This document shows, piece after piece, positions 17,363 to 26,388 of a stretch of 39,256 bases of DNA (positions are counted from its first letter, which is position 1; every line of letters begins with the position of its first letter). Under the pieces are notes generated by a model that did no database searches, was not told the DNA's origin, and saw only the letters and a list, made by a program, of their open reading frames with translations. The translations under genes were made by a program, and so were the position numbers. The stretch is taken from NCBI GenBank assembly GCA_031421855.1, contig JANOPN010000013.1, positions 1-39,256 of the forward strand, read 5' to 3'. This stretch comes from JAAFHN01 sp031421855 (GTDB taxonomy: Bacteria > Pseudomonadota > Gammaproteobacteria > Burkholderiales > Burkholderiaceae_C).

Positions 17363-17938
17363 TTAAGGCGCGGGCCGCAAGGGCTTTTTGGTATTTGCTG
17401 ACGGCGGCTTACCAGTCGCTATCACACCCATCACGTTGCTGAGGTGTTCGGTCCAACCCGATTGCAAACCAGCAGCAAGCTCGCGGGTTTGATTGACCCA
17501 CGGCGTCACGAGATCAACCGATTTAGGCAAATCAAACGGAAACACTGCGGCAGGTCCTGCCGACGCTGCGGCATTCATTTGGGTCTGCCAATCACCAAAT
17601 GCCATCGTGCTGCGCTCCATCCACTCACCCAAAAGGTCGCGATTGGCGCTGCCATAAAGGCGAATCAAGTTTGCCAGCGCGCCTTGCGTGAATACGGGCG
17701 CCCCAGCAGACTCTTGGTCGAGCAAAATCTGTACCAAGACTGATCGCGTGATGTCCTCGCCGCTTGTGCTGTCCACCACAACAAACGCCTGCATTTGTAA
17801 AACCATGTCTTTAACCGCGCCCAGCGAGACGTAACACGATCCTTGGGTGTCGTAAAGCCGTCGATTCGGGTACTTGCGTATGACCCGCGAGCCGCTGAAC
17901 GCGTCCGTTTCGCTCGGTCGAGCACGGGCTTTGGCCAT
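17363..17938 (-). CDS. phaR: Polyhydroxyalkanoate synthesis repressor PhaR
   Basis: PhaR binds PHB and DNA and represses phasin and PHA genes until the polymer accumulates. The DNA-binding N-domain reads RVIRKYPNRRLYDT at about 18-31, and the accumulation-regulator domain includes TRSVLVQILLDQE and LIRLYGSANRDLLGEWMERS. Total length is 191 residues, typical. The ATG at 17938 shares one base with the TGA of the upstream fimV-like gene (TGATG), so translational coupling is likely. It implies that the organism stores polyhydroxyalkanoate, although no synthase gene is in the window. Confidence 0.95.
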   Translation of the reverse strand: MAKARARPSETDAFSGSRVIRKYPNRRLYDTQGSCYVSLGAVKDMVLQMQAFVVVDSTSGEDITRSVLVQILLDQESAGAPVFTQGALANLIRLYGSANRDLLGEWMERSTMAFGDWQTQMNAAASAGPAAVFPFDLPKSVDLVTPWVNQTRELAAGLQSGWTEHLSNVMGVIATGKPPSANTKKPLRPAP

Positions 17939-20544
17939 CAAGGCTTGCCGCCCCGAGGTGACTTTTGGTTCATTTTACCGAGCTGAGACGATGTTGCCAG
18001 ATCAAACTCGATCATTCCGCTGTCCTGCGAATCAAACATGGCGCTGCCCTGAACGACCGGTGCGCTCGCCCACGGACCGTGCGCCGCCGGTGCCGGTGTC
18101 ACGTTCAACAAATCCAAAGCAACAAGGCCGCCGTCAAGCAATTCGTCGACCGAATCGTCACTCAATCGCATGGGTTCAGACTGGAGCGCAGGCTCAAACG
18201 CTTCATCGCTTAAGTCGATATCGACCCCCACATTCATCGAGGGCGGCGGCATGTCGGTGGGCCAACCGGACGGTGCGACGAAATTGGGGTCTATCGCTTC
18301 GCCGCGGCCCGGGCGTTTGCTCGAAGCTGCACCTGCAACCCCGGCATTGACGCCAGTGGAGTCCGACGCGCCAGGGGTGTAGCCTGAGTCGGGATTGCGG
18401 ATGCTGATGTCGAAGGCCGATGTCGTTCCAAGTGACTGATTCAACGGCCGTATCCGCGTGGGCTCAAAGTCGCCATTGCCTTGCGCTCGCATCGGCTCTG
18501 TTGACTCCGACTGCGCCTTGACGAAGGTGTATAAAAACAGAAGCTCGCGATAGGCCTGCAAATTGAAGGGCTTAGTCCGCGAATCGGGTTTGCGAAGCAA
18601 TGACTCCTCAATGACCTTCAGAACCTTAACCGACGGCCAAAGTGCGGAGATACGCGACAACGCGAGCGGATAATTCTCCAAGCCACCTCGGTCATCCGTA
18701 AACGCCTCAAAAAACGGCACATCGGCATTGAACCGGCCATGAAATCGCTGTCGAAGCTCTGCAAATTCAGCCTGCTTGCCTTGCCCGTGGTAGAGCCCCA
18801 GCAGATCAAAATATGGCAGCGGCGATGTCTCGGTGTCACCTTCAATGTGCTCATTCAAGAGCTCGATCGCCTGATCGTGCTGACCAAGCGAAACGAAAAA
18901 ATCAGCCTGTTGACTGATGTCGATCAAGTCTTCAGCGGTGACGTACTTGCTGGTGGCCGGCAGGCTCATTGAGAAATCCGCCGACGCACCGAGCGGTGGG
19001 CCGCTTTGGTTGTCGCTTGATCGCGACATCGGCGCGCTCTCGCTGTCAGGCCCTTCAGCGGCCAAGATCTCATCTACCAGCTTACGAGATTGCTCTACCG
19101 ACTTTGCACCTGCCAGTGCAGCCCATCTTTGGTTGTCGACCTGGGTCTGGGTCAGCTCCGACCCGTCGGCCTGGATGCCCGCTTTGACAATTGGCGCACG
19201 CGCGCTGAAGGGTTGCGCCGCGTTCCCACGCACGTTGCCACGCGGTAAGGCCCGACCCAATTCAGCTTCAGCATCAGCGTCGGGTTGTTGCCAACTAGAC
19301 TTCGGTGCCGTCTTGTTGAGTGAATCGACCTTAGATGCCTCCAGGGCTTTGGCACTTGCGAACCCCGACTCTTCGGCGTCTTCGCCCTTGGGTCTCCACC
19401 AAGGCGCGTTGCCGCTGAATCGCCCGGCGCGCCACCGCAAGCCGGTGAAAACCGCCGCGCCCAACATGATCAAACCAAGCAAACCGCCCAGGCCATAGAT
19501 CGCCAGACGCGTGTTGTCGTTGCTTGCGATCTTGCCTTGGGCAGACTCCATTGCGCTGGCCTGAGCCTTGGACTGTTCGCGCAGAGCTTTAACGTCGGCC
19601 TGCAGTTGATCCAATCGCAAACTGTTCTTAGCTGCTTCCTCGGGTGGGCTCGACAATGCCTGCCACAGCGCTGAAAACGCAGCGCGTTGCTGTGGGTTGG
19701 CTGACGGCACCGACTCCATGAGGCTTGAAGACTTCAAACCACCCGCTTCGATGGGCGAGCGCAAATCAATCGGCTCCATTCGCAGTCGATCTTTGCGCAG
19801 CGAGGTTTCGACTTGCTTTCGCTTCGCTCGCTTTTGTTCATTTAGAGTTGGGTTACCCCCAGTGGCGTTGCTAGCCGACGATGACTCGGGCTGAGCCAAA
19901 TCTGCCGTCGCCGGGCTTGAACTCGCCGCAGCTTTGGGTTGACGGCGCTTTTTCTTCGCGGGCCGTGCTTCGGTAGTTTGCGTGGGTGCGGCAGCCGCTT
20001 GCGAACCGAACCGCTCCAAGTCGACCACGGGCATCGCTGGCTTTGCCAACACCACCGGTGTCGCGCTGCGAACAATCGGTTCACCCGAAGTTGATGACCC
20101 CAATGGGACTGCTCCGGCGGACACCAACGGCGCCGCATCATCCGGCGGCGGCTCTGCGAGCAAGGTGTATCGACGCGTTTGCACAGACTCACAGCCAAGC
20201 ACAACCGACAGGCTGACGACTGGCTCGTCAACGGCTACGTTGCTTCGTATGCGCAACTGCCAGTCGCCACCTCTGGGGGCTCGAACAACCTCTACTGTCG
20301 AAGCAGCACGGGTGTCGCCATAAAACACCTCGACCTTTGGACAAAGATTTTCCGCAGACTCAGCCGCAGCCAAGGTGACCGGAATGCGCACGTCGAGCCC
20401 GCGGCCCAACAAAGCCAGCGCTTGCATGCGACCCAAAGACGCGGCGGCCGCTTCAGCACTGAAAACAATCAATGCCAATGCGACAACGCCATGCCGAAAA
20501 GGAGCACGCTCAGTCAACTCGCTTTTCATCAATCGTTGGGTCAT
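17938..20544 (-). CDS. FimV/HubP-like pilus and polarity protein
   Basis: Large envelope protein, about 868 residues from the ATG at 20544 (an ATG at 20529 is also possible). The N-terminus has a signal peptide ending near AEAAAA, then the FimV N-domain (SLGRMQALALLGRGLDVRI). A low-complexity Pro/Ala/Lys/Ser region follows, a short coiled coil (LDQLQADVKALREQ), and one TM helix near residues 350-375 (YGLGGLLGLIMLGAAVFTG). The cytoplasmic part has a TPR-like block, DFFVSLGQHDQAIELLNEHI, seen in Comamonadaceae FimV-type proteins, and an acidic C-terminus. FimV proteins organise type IV pili and poles; the role here is inferred. It overlaps phaR by one base. Confidence 0.82.
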   Translation of the reverse strand: MTQRLMKSELTERAPFRHGVVALALIVFSAEAAAASLGRMQALALLGRGLDVRIPVTLAAAESAENLCPKVEVFYGDTRAASTVEVVRAPRGGDWQLRIRSNVAVDEPVVSLSVVLGCESVQTRRYTLLAEPPPDDAAPLVSAGAVPLGSSTSGEPIVRSATPVVLAKPAMPVVDLERFGSQAAAAPTQTTEARPAKKKRRQPKAAASSSPATADLAQPESSSASNATGGNPTLNEQKRAKRKQVETSLRKDRLRMEPIDLRSPIEAGGLKSSSLMESVPSANPQQRAAFSALWQALSSPPEEAAKNSLRLDQLQADVKALREQSKAQASAMESAQGKIASNDNTRLAIYGLGGLLGLIMLGAAVFTGLRWRAGRFSGNAPWWRPKGEDAEESGFASAKALEASKVDSLNKTAPKSSWQQPDADAEAELGRALPRGNVRGNAAQPFSARAPIVKAGIQADGSELTQTQVDNQRWAALAGAKSVEQSRKLVDEILAAEGPDSESAPMSRSSDNQSGPPLGASADFSMSLPATSKYVTAEDLIDISQQADFFVSLGQHDQAIELLNEHIEGDTETSPLPYFDLLGLYHGQGKQAEFAELRQRFHGRFNADVPFFEAFTDDRGGLENYPLALSRISALWPSVKVLKVIEESLLRKPDSRTKPFNLQAYRELLFLYTFVKAQSESTEPMRAQGNGDFEPTRIRPLNQSLGTTSAFDISIRNPDSGYTPGASDSTGVNAGVAGAASSKRPGRGEAIDPNFVAPSGWPTDMPPPSMNVGVDIDLSDEAFEPALQSEPMRLSDDSVDELLDGGLVALDLLNVTPAPAAHGPWASAPVVQGSAMFDSQDSGMIEFDLATSSQLGKMNQKSPRGGKP

Positions 20545-20730
20545 TAGAAACAAATGTTGCAATAATAAATCAGGTCACCGGGTCTTTCTGTGACAAAACC
20601 CAATGCCCAGCCTCCCGAGCACAACTCCCAATATGATAATGCCTCCAAGCCTGCCGCGCATCACCCCGCCTAGCGCGTTGATGAAAAATTGATAGCTTTG
20701 GCGGCAATATGAGAAAACAAAAGGAATAAC

Positions 20731-22254
20731 GTGACATTTAAACAAATCGGCATCGTCGGCGCGGGAGCGATGGGTCGGGGGATTGCGCAAATTGCAGCCC
20801 AGGCTGGTTCAAAAGTATTCGTATTTGACCAAAGCGAAGCCGCTCGTCATGCCGCACTGAAATCAGTAAACGAACAATGGGACCGCATGGTCGCCAAAAA
20901 TCGCATGTCAGAAGAGGATGCTGCAGGTATGCGTCAAAGGCTGACATCCGTGGCTTCTTTGGCCGATTTGGCGGCATGTGATTTGGTCATTGAGGCCATT
21001 GTCGAAGACCTCGGCATCAAAAGAGCGTTGGTTAAATCGCTGGATGAAATCGTCAGCGCCGCCTGTGTGATCGCGACCAACACCTCGTCTTTGTCGGTGA
21101 CCGCCATTGCCGCAGGATCGCGCCACCCAAGTCGGGTAGCCGGATTTCACTTCTTCAACCCTGTGCCATTGATGAAAGTGGTTGAAGTCATCGCAGGGCT
21201 CAAAACTGCCCCTCAGGTTTGCGCAGATTTGAGCGACTTGGCAAAACGCATGGGGCACGCGCCAGTTTCTGCCAACGACACGCCAGGGTTCATCGTCAAC
21301 CATGCTGGGCGGGGGTTTGGAACCGAGGGGCTGCGCATCGTGAGCGAAGGCATCGCAGACTTTGCGACGATTGACGCGATTTTGCGAGACCAAGCCGGAT
21401 TCAAGCTTGGTCCGTTTGAACTCATGGATTTGACCGCGCTGGATGTCAGCCACCCGGTGATGGAGTCGGTGTATCGCCAGTATTTTGACGAGCCGCGCTA
21501 TCGACCCAGCGCCATCACGGCTTTGCGCTTGGCAGGCGGCATGTTGGGAAAGAAAGTCGGTGATGGCTTTTACGCCTACGCTGACGGCAAAGTGGTGACA
21601 CCGCCACAAGCCATCGCGCCGGATGCGTCAACACTGGGCGATACCCCTCCAGTCTGGGTATCTGCGCACGCCGCACGTCGCGCGCCGCTCTTGCAGCTGT
21701 TAAAAGACCTGGGCGCGAACGTGGAGTCTGGCTCAGCGCCGTCTCCAAACGCGTTGACGATCGTGTCGCCGCTGGGACTCGACATCACCACGGCGGCCAT
21801 TCTTGAGCGCCTTGACCCAGCAAGAACAATCGGCATCGACATGCTGATTGACGACGCCGCCACACGCCGGCGCGTCATTTCAACCAACCCCGCCACTCGC
21901 TTGGACATGCGCAACCACGCGCACGCTCTTTTTGAGCGAGACGGCAAACCCGTGAGCGTCATTCGCGATTCAGCCGGATTTGTCACGCAACGGGTGCTGG
22001 CGACCATCATCAACATTGCAACCGACATGTGCCAACAATCGGTTTGCAGCCCGTCCGATCTGGATTTGGCCGTCACCCTTGGCCTGGGCTATCCGCGCGG
22101 CCCACTGGCTTACGGCGATTATTTGGGTGGTGCCAACGTGTTGGAAGTGTTGATGAACATGCTCACGGTTTACAACGATCCGCGCTACCGCCCCAGCCCG
22201 TGGCTTCGCCGACGCGCGGCGCTGGGGCTGAGCTTGTCGCATTCAGAGGCATGA
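20731..22254 (+). CDS. paaH: 3-hydroxyacyl-CoA dehydrogenase, PaaH-type
   Basis: NAD-dependent L-3-hydroxyacyl-CoA dehydrogenase of the PaaH (PaaC) subfamily, 507 residues. That length reflects an N-terminal Rossmann domain plus two C-terminal 3HCDH units. Visible are GAGAMGRGIAQIAAQAG at the NAD site, TNTSSLSVTAIA, and the FHFFNPVPLMKVVEVI catalytic region with the His-containing motif. The second C-terminal unit begins near LGLGYPRGPL. The start is a GTG at 20731 preceded by AAAGGAA. One base separates its stop from the next ATG, so it is cotranscribed with the enoyl-CoA hydratase gene. No paaA-E genes are present, so a general beta-oxidation role is as likely as phenylacetate catabolism. 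Confidence 0.92.
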   Translation: MTFKQIGIVGAGAMGRGIAQIAAQAGSKVFVFDQSEAARHAALKSVNEQWDRMVAKNRMSEEDAAGMRQRLTSVASLADLAACDLVIEAIVEDLGIKRALVKSLDEIVSAACVIATNTSSLSVTAIAAGSRHPSRVAGFHFFNPVPLMKVVEVIAGLKTAPQVCADLSDLAKRMGHAPVSANDTPGFIVNHAGRGFGTEGLRIVSEGIADFATIDAILRDQAGFKLGPFELMDLTALDVSHPVMESVYRQYFDEPRYRPSAITALRLAGGMLGKKVGDGFYAYADGKVVTPPQAIAPDASTLGDTPPVWVSAHAARRAPLLQLLKDLGANVESGSAPSPNALTIVSPLGLDITTAAILERLDPARTIGIDMLIDDAATRRRVISTNPATRLDMRNHAHALFERDGKPVSVIRDSAGFVTQRVLATIINIATDMCQQSVCSPSDLDLAVTLGLGYPRGPLAYGDYLGGANVLEVLMNMLTVYNDPRYRPSPWLRRRAALGLSLSHSEA

Positions 22255-22255
22255 C

Positions 22256-23035
22256 ATGAGCGGCCAAATCACCAGCCACATGCACGGTCAAACACTTGTT
22301 TTGACGCTGTCCAACCCAGGCGCTCGCAACGCGCTTAACCCGGCCATGTACGCCGCCGCAGTTGAAGCGCTCACCGTCGCTAGCGACAGCAAGGGCGTGC
22401 GCTCGATCGTCTTTGCGGGTGAAGGCGACACTTTTTGCGTTGGCGGACAGCTGCAGCGCTTGCAAACCAATCGCGAATTGGCGCCCGAGGTGCAATCTGC
22501 CAGCGTCGACGCTTTACACGCATGGATTGACGCAATCCGAACTTGCCCCAAACCGGTGGTGGCAGCGGTTGAGGGCGCAGCTGCAGGGGCTGGATTTTCG
22601 ATTGCACTGGCTTGCGACATGGTCGTGTCAAGCCGCGATGCCGTATTTTCAATGGCCTACGTCAACGTGGGCCTGACGCCAGACGGCGGTGCAACTTGGC
22701 ATCTGGCGCGCGCGTTGCCACGAGCCGTTGCAACAGAGATGCTGATTGATGGTGGCAAGTGGAGCGCGGAACGACTCCATGGACTGGGTTTGATCAACCG
22801 ACTGACCCTCCCCGGCCAAGCGCTTCGGGATGCACTGGAGTGGTGCGAACAGCTCAATCAAAAAGCGCCCAACGCAATCGAGAGCATCAAAGAACTGCTC
22901 AACTCTGCCACGGGGCAAGACTTTCCTGCCCAGTTGGCAGCTGAGCAGTCTCACTTCGTCAAAAACTTGCATCACCCCAACGCGGGCGAGGGCATCGCCG
23001 CGTTTTTGCAAAAACGCAAGCCCGATTTTTGCTAG
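22256..23035 (+). CDS. Enoyl-CoA hydratase/isomerase family protein (PaaG-like)
   Basis: Crotonase-fold protein of 259 residues that hydrates or isomerises an enoyl-CoA. The oxyanion-hole regions read FCVGGQLQRL and GAAAGAGFSIALACDMV, with VNVGLTPDGGATWHL after them, resembling PaaG-type isomerases/hydratases. Position 1 bp after the PaaH-type gene supports action on the same acyl-CoA substrates. The exact reaction (hydratase or isomerase) cannot be settled from the residues seen. Confidence 0.9.
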   Translation: MSGQITSHMHGQTLVLTLSNPGARNALNPAMYAAAVEALTVASDSKGVRSIVFAGEGDTFCVGGQLQRLQTNRELAPEVQSASVDALHAWIDAIRTCPKPVVAAVEGAAAGAGFSIALACDMVVSSRDAVFSMAYVNVGLTPDGGATWHLARALPRAVATEMLIDGGKWSAERLHGLGLINRLTLPGQALRDALEWCEQLNQKAPNAIESIKELLNSATGQDFPAQLAAEQSHFVKNLHHPNAGEGIAAFLQKRKPDFC

Positions 23036-23123
23036 GAACGCCTGCCGCGCTTAGGTGACACACCTTGATGCGGCACGACACCATGCGCTACACAATCGAA
23101 GCCTGACATTTTAGTTTGCCTGA

Positions 23124-23858
23124 ATGCCCCAATCCCCCATGGATCAACCCATCCTCACCGTCGCCGAACGCGAAGCCATCAACGCTGGGCGTTGGTTCTC
23201 GTCGCTTTCGCCCTCACTGAAACACGACATTTTGCGGTGCGCGTACGTCAAACGGTTTCGCGACGACGACCTGATTGCAGCGCGGGGCGAACCGGCCGAG
23301 GAGTGGATTGCATGCGCCAAAGGTGCCGTGCGAGTCAGCTCCACCTCTCTATCTGGCAAGCAAGTCACGCTGACCTTCGTTGAGCCCGGCGTTTGGTTTG
23401 GCGATGTCGCCATATTCGACGGCGAAACCCGCACCCACGACGCGTTTGCCCATGGTGACACCTCAATTTTGTGCGTTGCGAAGTCCGACTTTCGCAAAAT
23501 CCTCACACAGCATGTTGAGTTGTACGACGCACTACTGAAGCTGCACGCAAGGCGAATCCGCATTTTGTTTGGTCTTGTTGAAGACCTCAACACCCTGCCC
23601 CTTCGCGCCCGCTTGGCCAAACAACTGCTGCATTTGCAGCGCAGTTACGGCGTTCAAAGCCTGAACCATCCGACCGAGTCGCGCATTGGGCTGCACTTAG
23701 CCCAAGAAGAGCTCGCACAGCTCCTGGGGGCTTCGCGCCAGCGAGTCAACCAAGAACTCAAAACCATGGAACGCGAAGATGCAATTCGTGTTGAAACCGC
23801 TGGTTTGGTCATCCGCGACCGCGAAAAGCTCATGGCAATCAGCGAAGGTGACGAGTGA
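23124..23858 (+). CDS. Crp/Fnr family transcriptional regulator
   Basis: Crp/Fnr-type regulator, 244 residues. An N-terminal cyclic-nucleotide-binding-like beta barrel covers about 25-145 (GVWFGDVAIFDGETRTHDA). A dimer helix then leads to a winged helix-turn-helix near 190-225 (LAQEELAQLLGASRQRVNQELKTME). No Fnr-type Cys cluster is visible at the N-terminus, so oxygen sensing through Fe-S is unlikely. An in-frame second ATG six codons on is an alternative start. It overlaps the phosphotransferase gene (TGATG) and lies inside the acyl-CoA run, so it probably controls these genes; the effector is unknown. Confidence 0.92.
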   Translation: MPQSPMDQPILTVAEREAINAGRWFSSLSPSLKHDILRCAYVKRFRDDDLIAARGEPAEEWIACAKGAVRVSSTSLSGKQVTLTFVEPGVWFGDVAIFDGETRTHDAFAHGDTSILCVAKSDFRKILTQHVELYDALLKLHARRIRILFGLVEDLNTLPLRARLAKQLLHLQRSYGVQSLNHPTESRIGLHLAQEELAQLLGASRQRVNQELKTMEREDAIRVETAGLVIRDREKLMAISEGDE

Positions 23859-24952
23859 TGACGGACTATTCACACTTTGTTGGCACCCGAGAGGTGTCGC
23901 AACAGCACGCCATTGATTTGACTGCGCTCCAATCGCATCTTGCTTCACACATTGACGATTTCGGGTTGATCACGGGCTTGTCGATGTTCAAAGGAGGTCA
24001 ATCGAACCCGACCTATTTGATCGACACCGCTGCGCGCAAATACGTGATGCGGGCCAAGCCTGGCCCTGTTGCCAAATTGCTGCCCTCTGCGCACGCCATC
24101 GAGCGCGAATTCGCGGTGATGAGTGCGCTTTTCGGAACCGGCGTTCCAGTCGCCAAAATGCACACCTTGTGCACCGACGAATCCGTCATCGGTCGGGCTT
24201 TTTACATCATGGAGTACGTTCAAGGGCGAGTCATGTGGGACCAAGCCCTCCCCGAGCTGCCCATTGAGCGTCGCGCGCCCGTGTATGACGAAATGAACCG
24301 GGTGATTGCCGCGCTGCACACCGTTGACCACCGTGCCATCGGTCTGGAATCGTTTGGCAAGCCAGGCAACTATTTTGAGCGCCAAATCGGACGATGGAGC
24401 AAGCAATACGTTGCCAGCATCACCCAGCCAATTGAAGAAATGGACAAGCTCATGGCTTGGCTGCCGGCCAACATCCCGCCCATGGCGCGGGATGAAAAAA
24501 TGGTCAGCATCGTGCACGGCGACTTTCGCTTAGACAACCTGATGTTCGGCTCCGATGCGCAGCTGCCACCCAAGATTTTGGCGGTGCTGGATTGGGAACT
24601 CTCGACCTTGGGTCACCCGCTGGCTGATTTTTCTTACCACTGCATGACTTGGCACATTTCACCCGGCGCGTTTCGAGGCATCGGCGGGCTTGACGTGCAG
24701 GCTTTGGGCATTCCGACTGAGGCCGAGTACATCCGCCGCTACTGTGAACGCACGGGTCTGACAACGCCCGAAGCGCTCGCACCGGAGTGGAACTTCTACA
24801 TGGCCTACAACGCGTTTCGCCTCAGCGCGATTTTGCAAGGCATTGCCAAGCGCGTTGAGATGGGCACGGCGGCAAGCGCACAAGCCGCTAACTCGGCCAA
24901 AGGCGTTCGACCGCTTGCGCAACTCGCGTGGTCATTTGCCCAAAACGCCTAA
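23858..24952 (+). CDS. Phosphotransferase family protein (APH fold, ACAD10/11- and LvaA-like)
   Basis: Aminoglycoside-phosphotransferase-fold kinase of 364 residues, of the branch related to the kinase domain of ACAD10/11 and to LvaA. Seen are the ATP-site loop MFKGGQSNPTYLI, the catalytic HGDFRLDN (Brenner motif) near residue 220 and the metal-binding VLDWELSTLGHP. Members of this branch phosphorylate 4-hydroxyacyl-CoA in levulinate and 4-hydroxy acid breakdown. The neighbouring acyl-CoA dehydrogenase, 51 bp downstream, fits that pairing. The start is the ATG at 23858, overlapping the regulator's stop. Substrate is inferred from family and context only. Confidence 0.9.
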   Translation: MTDYSHFVGTREVSQQHAIDLTALQSHLASHIDDFGLITGLSMFKGGQSNPTYLIDTAARKYVMRAKPGPVAKLLPSAHAIEREFAVMSALFGTGVPVAKMHTLCTDESVIGRAFYIMEYVQGRVMWDQALPELPIERRAPVYDEMNRVIAALHTVDHRAIGLESFGKPGNYFERQIGRWSKQYVASITQPIEEMDKLMAWLPANIPPMARDEKMVSIVHGDFRLDNLMFGSDAQLPPKILAVLDWELSTLGHPLADFSYHCMTWHISPGAFRGIGGLDVQALGIPTEAEYIRRYCERTGLTTPEALAPEWNFYMAYNAFRLSAILQGIAKRVEMGTAASAQAANSAKGVRPLAQLAWSFAQNA

Positions 24953-25003
24953 CTTTTAGCCCATAAACGCTCACAACCGATCACTTCGCTCTAGAAAGTA
25001 ACC

Positions 25004-26290
25004 ATGGATTTCTCGTACAACCCCCGCACCCTTGAGCTGCAAGCCAAATTGCTCGCTTTCATGGACCAATACATCTATCCGGCAGAAGCGGTTTACAAAA
25101 AACAATTGGCGGACAACACGGCAGCCGGTAAGCGTTGGACACCGATTCAAATCATCGAGGACCTCAAACCGATTGCGCGTGCACAAGGCCTTTGGAACTT
25201 GTGGCTGCCCAAAGACACGGCCGAAATTGCCGGGTTCTCTGGCACCGAGTACGGCGGAGCCGGCCTGACAAACCAAGAGTACGCGCCGCTGGCCGAGATC
25301 ATGGGTCGGGTGATGTGGTCATCGGAAGTGTTCAATTGCTCTGCGCCCGATACCGGCAACATGGAAACGCTGGCCCGCTACGCCACGCCTGCTGTGCGAG
25401 ACCAATGGTTGAAGCCACTGCTGCGCGGCGAGATACGCTCCGCTTTCGCGATGACCGAGCCTGAAGTGGCTTCAAGCGACGCGACCAACATTTGCACAAC
25501 CATCACACGTGACGGCGACGACTACATCGTCAACGGCCACAAATGGTGGATCTCAGGCGCTGGTGATCCCCGCTGCGCGGTCTTCATTGCCATGGGCAAA
25601 ACCGACCCAGACGCGCCGCGCCACTCGCAGCAAAGCATGGTTGTGGTGCCATTTAACGCCCCCGGCGTTCGCATCGTTCGCCCACTCAACGTCATGGGGT
25701 ACGACGACGCGCCGCACGGCCACATGGAGATGTACTTTGACAACGTTCGTGTACCCGTGGGCAACATTTTGCTCGGCGAAGGCCGTGGATTTGAAATCGC
25801 GCAAGGCCGCTTGGGGCCAGGACGCATTCACCACTGCATGCGTTTGGTCGGCCTGGCCGAGCGAGCGCTTGAGCTGATGTGCCAGCGCGCCGCGTCGCGC
25901 GTGGCATTTGGCAAAGCCGTGTCAGCCCAAACCGTGACGCAAGAGCGCATCGCCGAGTCGCGTTGTCGCATCGACATGGCGCGCTTGCTCACCCTCAAAG
26001 CTGCTTGGCTCATGGACATTGCTGGCAACAAAGTTGCCAAAAACGAGATCGCCATGATCAAGGTCGTCGCACCAAGCATGGCCTGTCAAGTCATCGACTG
26101 GGCCATGCAAGCCCACGGCGGCGGCGGCATGAGTGATGATTTCCCGCTGGCCTACTCGTACGCAAATGCACGAACGCTGCGCTTCGCAGACGGCCCTGAT
26201 GAGGTGCATCGCAACGCCATCGCCAAAGCCGAAATCGGCCGCCACACCAAAGGCAACGCCGAGATCGAGATGCCGATTACGCGCGGCTGA
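25004..26290 (+). CDS. Acyl-CoA dehydrogenase family protein (ACAD11/LvaC-like)
   Basis: FAD-dependent acyl-CoA dehydrogenase-fold protein, 428 residues. Motifs are FAMTEPEVASSDATNI and WWISGAGDPRC at the flavin site, and RFADGPDEVHRNAIAK near the C-terminus, which carries the acidic residue in the catalytic position. Together with the kinase upstream it matches the two-part ACAD10/11 arrangement, in which the dehydrogenase-like partner eliminates phosphate from a 4-phosphoacyl-CoA. An ordinary branched- or medium-chain acyl-CoA dehydrogenase is the alternative. A clear terminator follows 10 bp after the stop. Confidence 0.92.
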   Translation: MDFSYNPRTLELQAKLLAFMDQYIYPAEAVYKKQLADNTAAGKRWTPIQIIEDLKPIARAQGLWNLWLPKDTAEIAGFSGTEYGGAGLTNQEYAPLAEIMGRVMWSSEVFNCSAPDTGNMETLARYATPAVRDQWLKPLLRGEIRSAFAMTEPEVASSDATNICTTITRDGDDYIVNGHKWWISGAGDPRCAVFIAMGKTDPDAPRHSQQSMVVVPFNAPGVRIVRPLNVMGYDDAPHGHMEMYFDNVRVPVGNILLGEGRGFEIAQGRLGPGRIHHCMRLVGLAERALELMCQRAASRVAFGKAVSAQTVTQERIAESRCRIDMARLLTLKAAWLMDIAGNKVAKNEIAMIKVVAPSMACQVIDWAMQAHGGGGMSDDFPLAYSYANARTLRFADGPDEVHRNAIAKAEIGRHTKGNAEIEMPITRG

Positions 26291-26300
26291 GTCCTGAAAA

Positions 26301-26334
26301 CGTAAAAAAAGCACCCTCGGGTGCTTTTTTTACG
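26301..26334. terminator. Bidirectional rho-independent terminator
   Basis: A perfect 16-bp inverted repeat (26301-26316 with 26319-26334) with a GC-rich tip (GCACCC/GGGTGC) flanked by A7 and T7 tracts. It lies between the convergent acyl-CoA dehydrogenase and aroQ genes, so it can end transcription from both sides. A dispersed repeat copy begins immediately after it. Confidence 0.95.
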
Positions 26335-26382
26335 ACTTATTCGCTCTTGGTGACCGGATTCATTGGACTTGCTGCTATTAAA
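26335..26382 (-). repeat. Dispersed ~48-bp repeat, copy R5
   Basis: Minus strand reads TAATAGCAGCAAGTCC then AATGAATCCGGTCACCAAG and GCGAATAA. It is packed between the terminator and the aroQ stop codon. Confidence 0.88.
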
Positions 26383-26388
26383 ACATGA

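Noticed and set aside
20575..20660. Short hydrophobic minus-strand peptide (MRGRLGGIIILGVVLGRL) upstream of the fimV-like gene
   Set aside because: Looks like a small membrane peptide but has no start signal, no family and lies in a promoter region; not enough support.
20684..20712. Possible eleventh repeat copy starting AAATTGATAGC upstream of the PaaH-type gene
   Set aside because: Only the first ten or so bases match; the conserved ATCCGG-GACCAAG core is absent.
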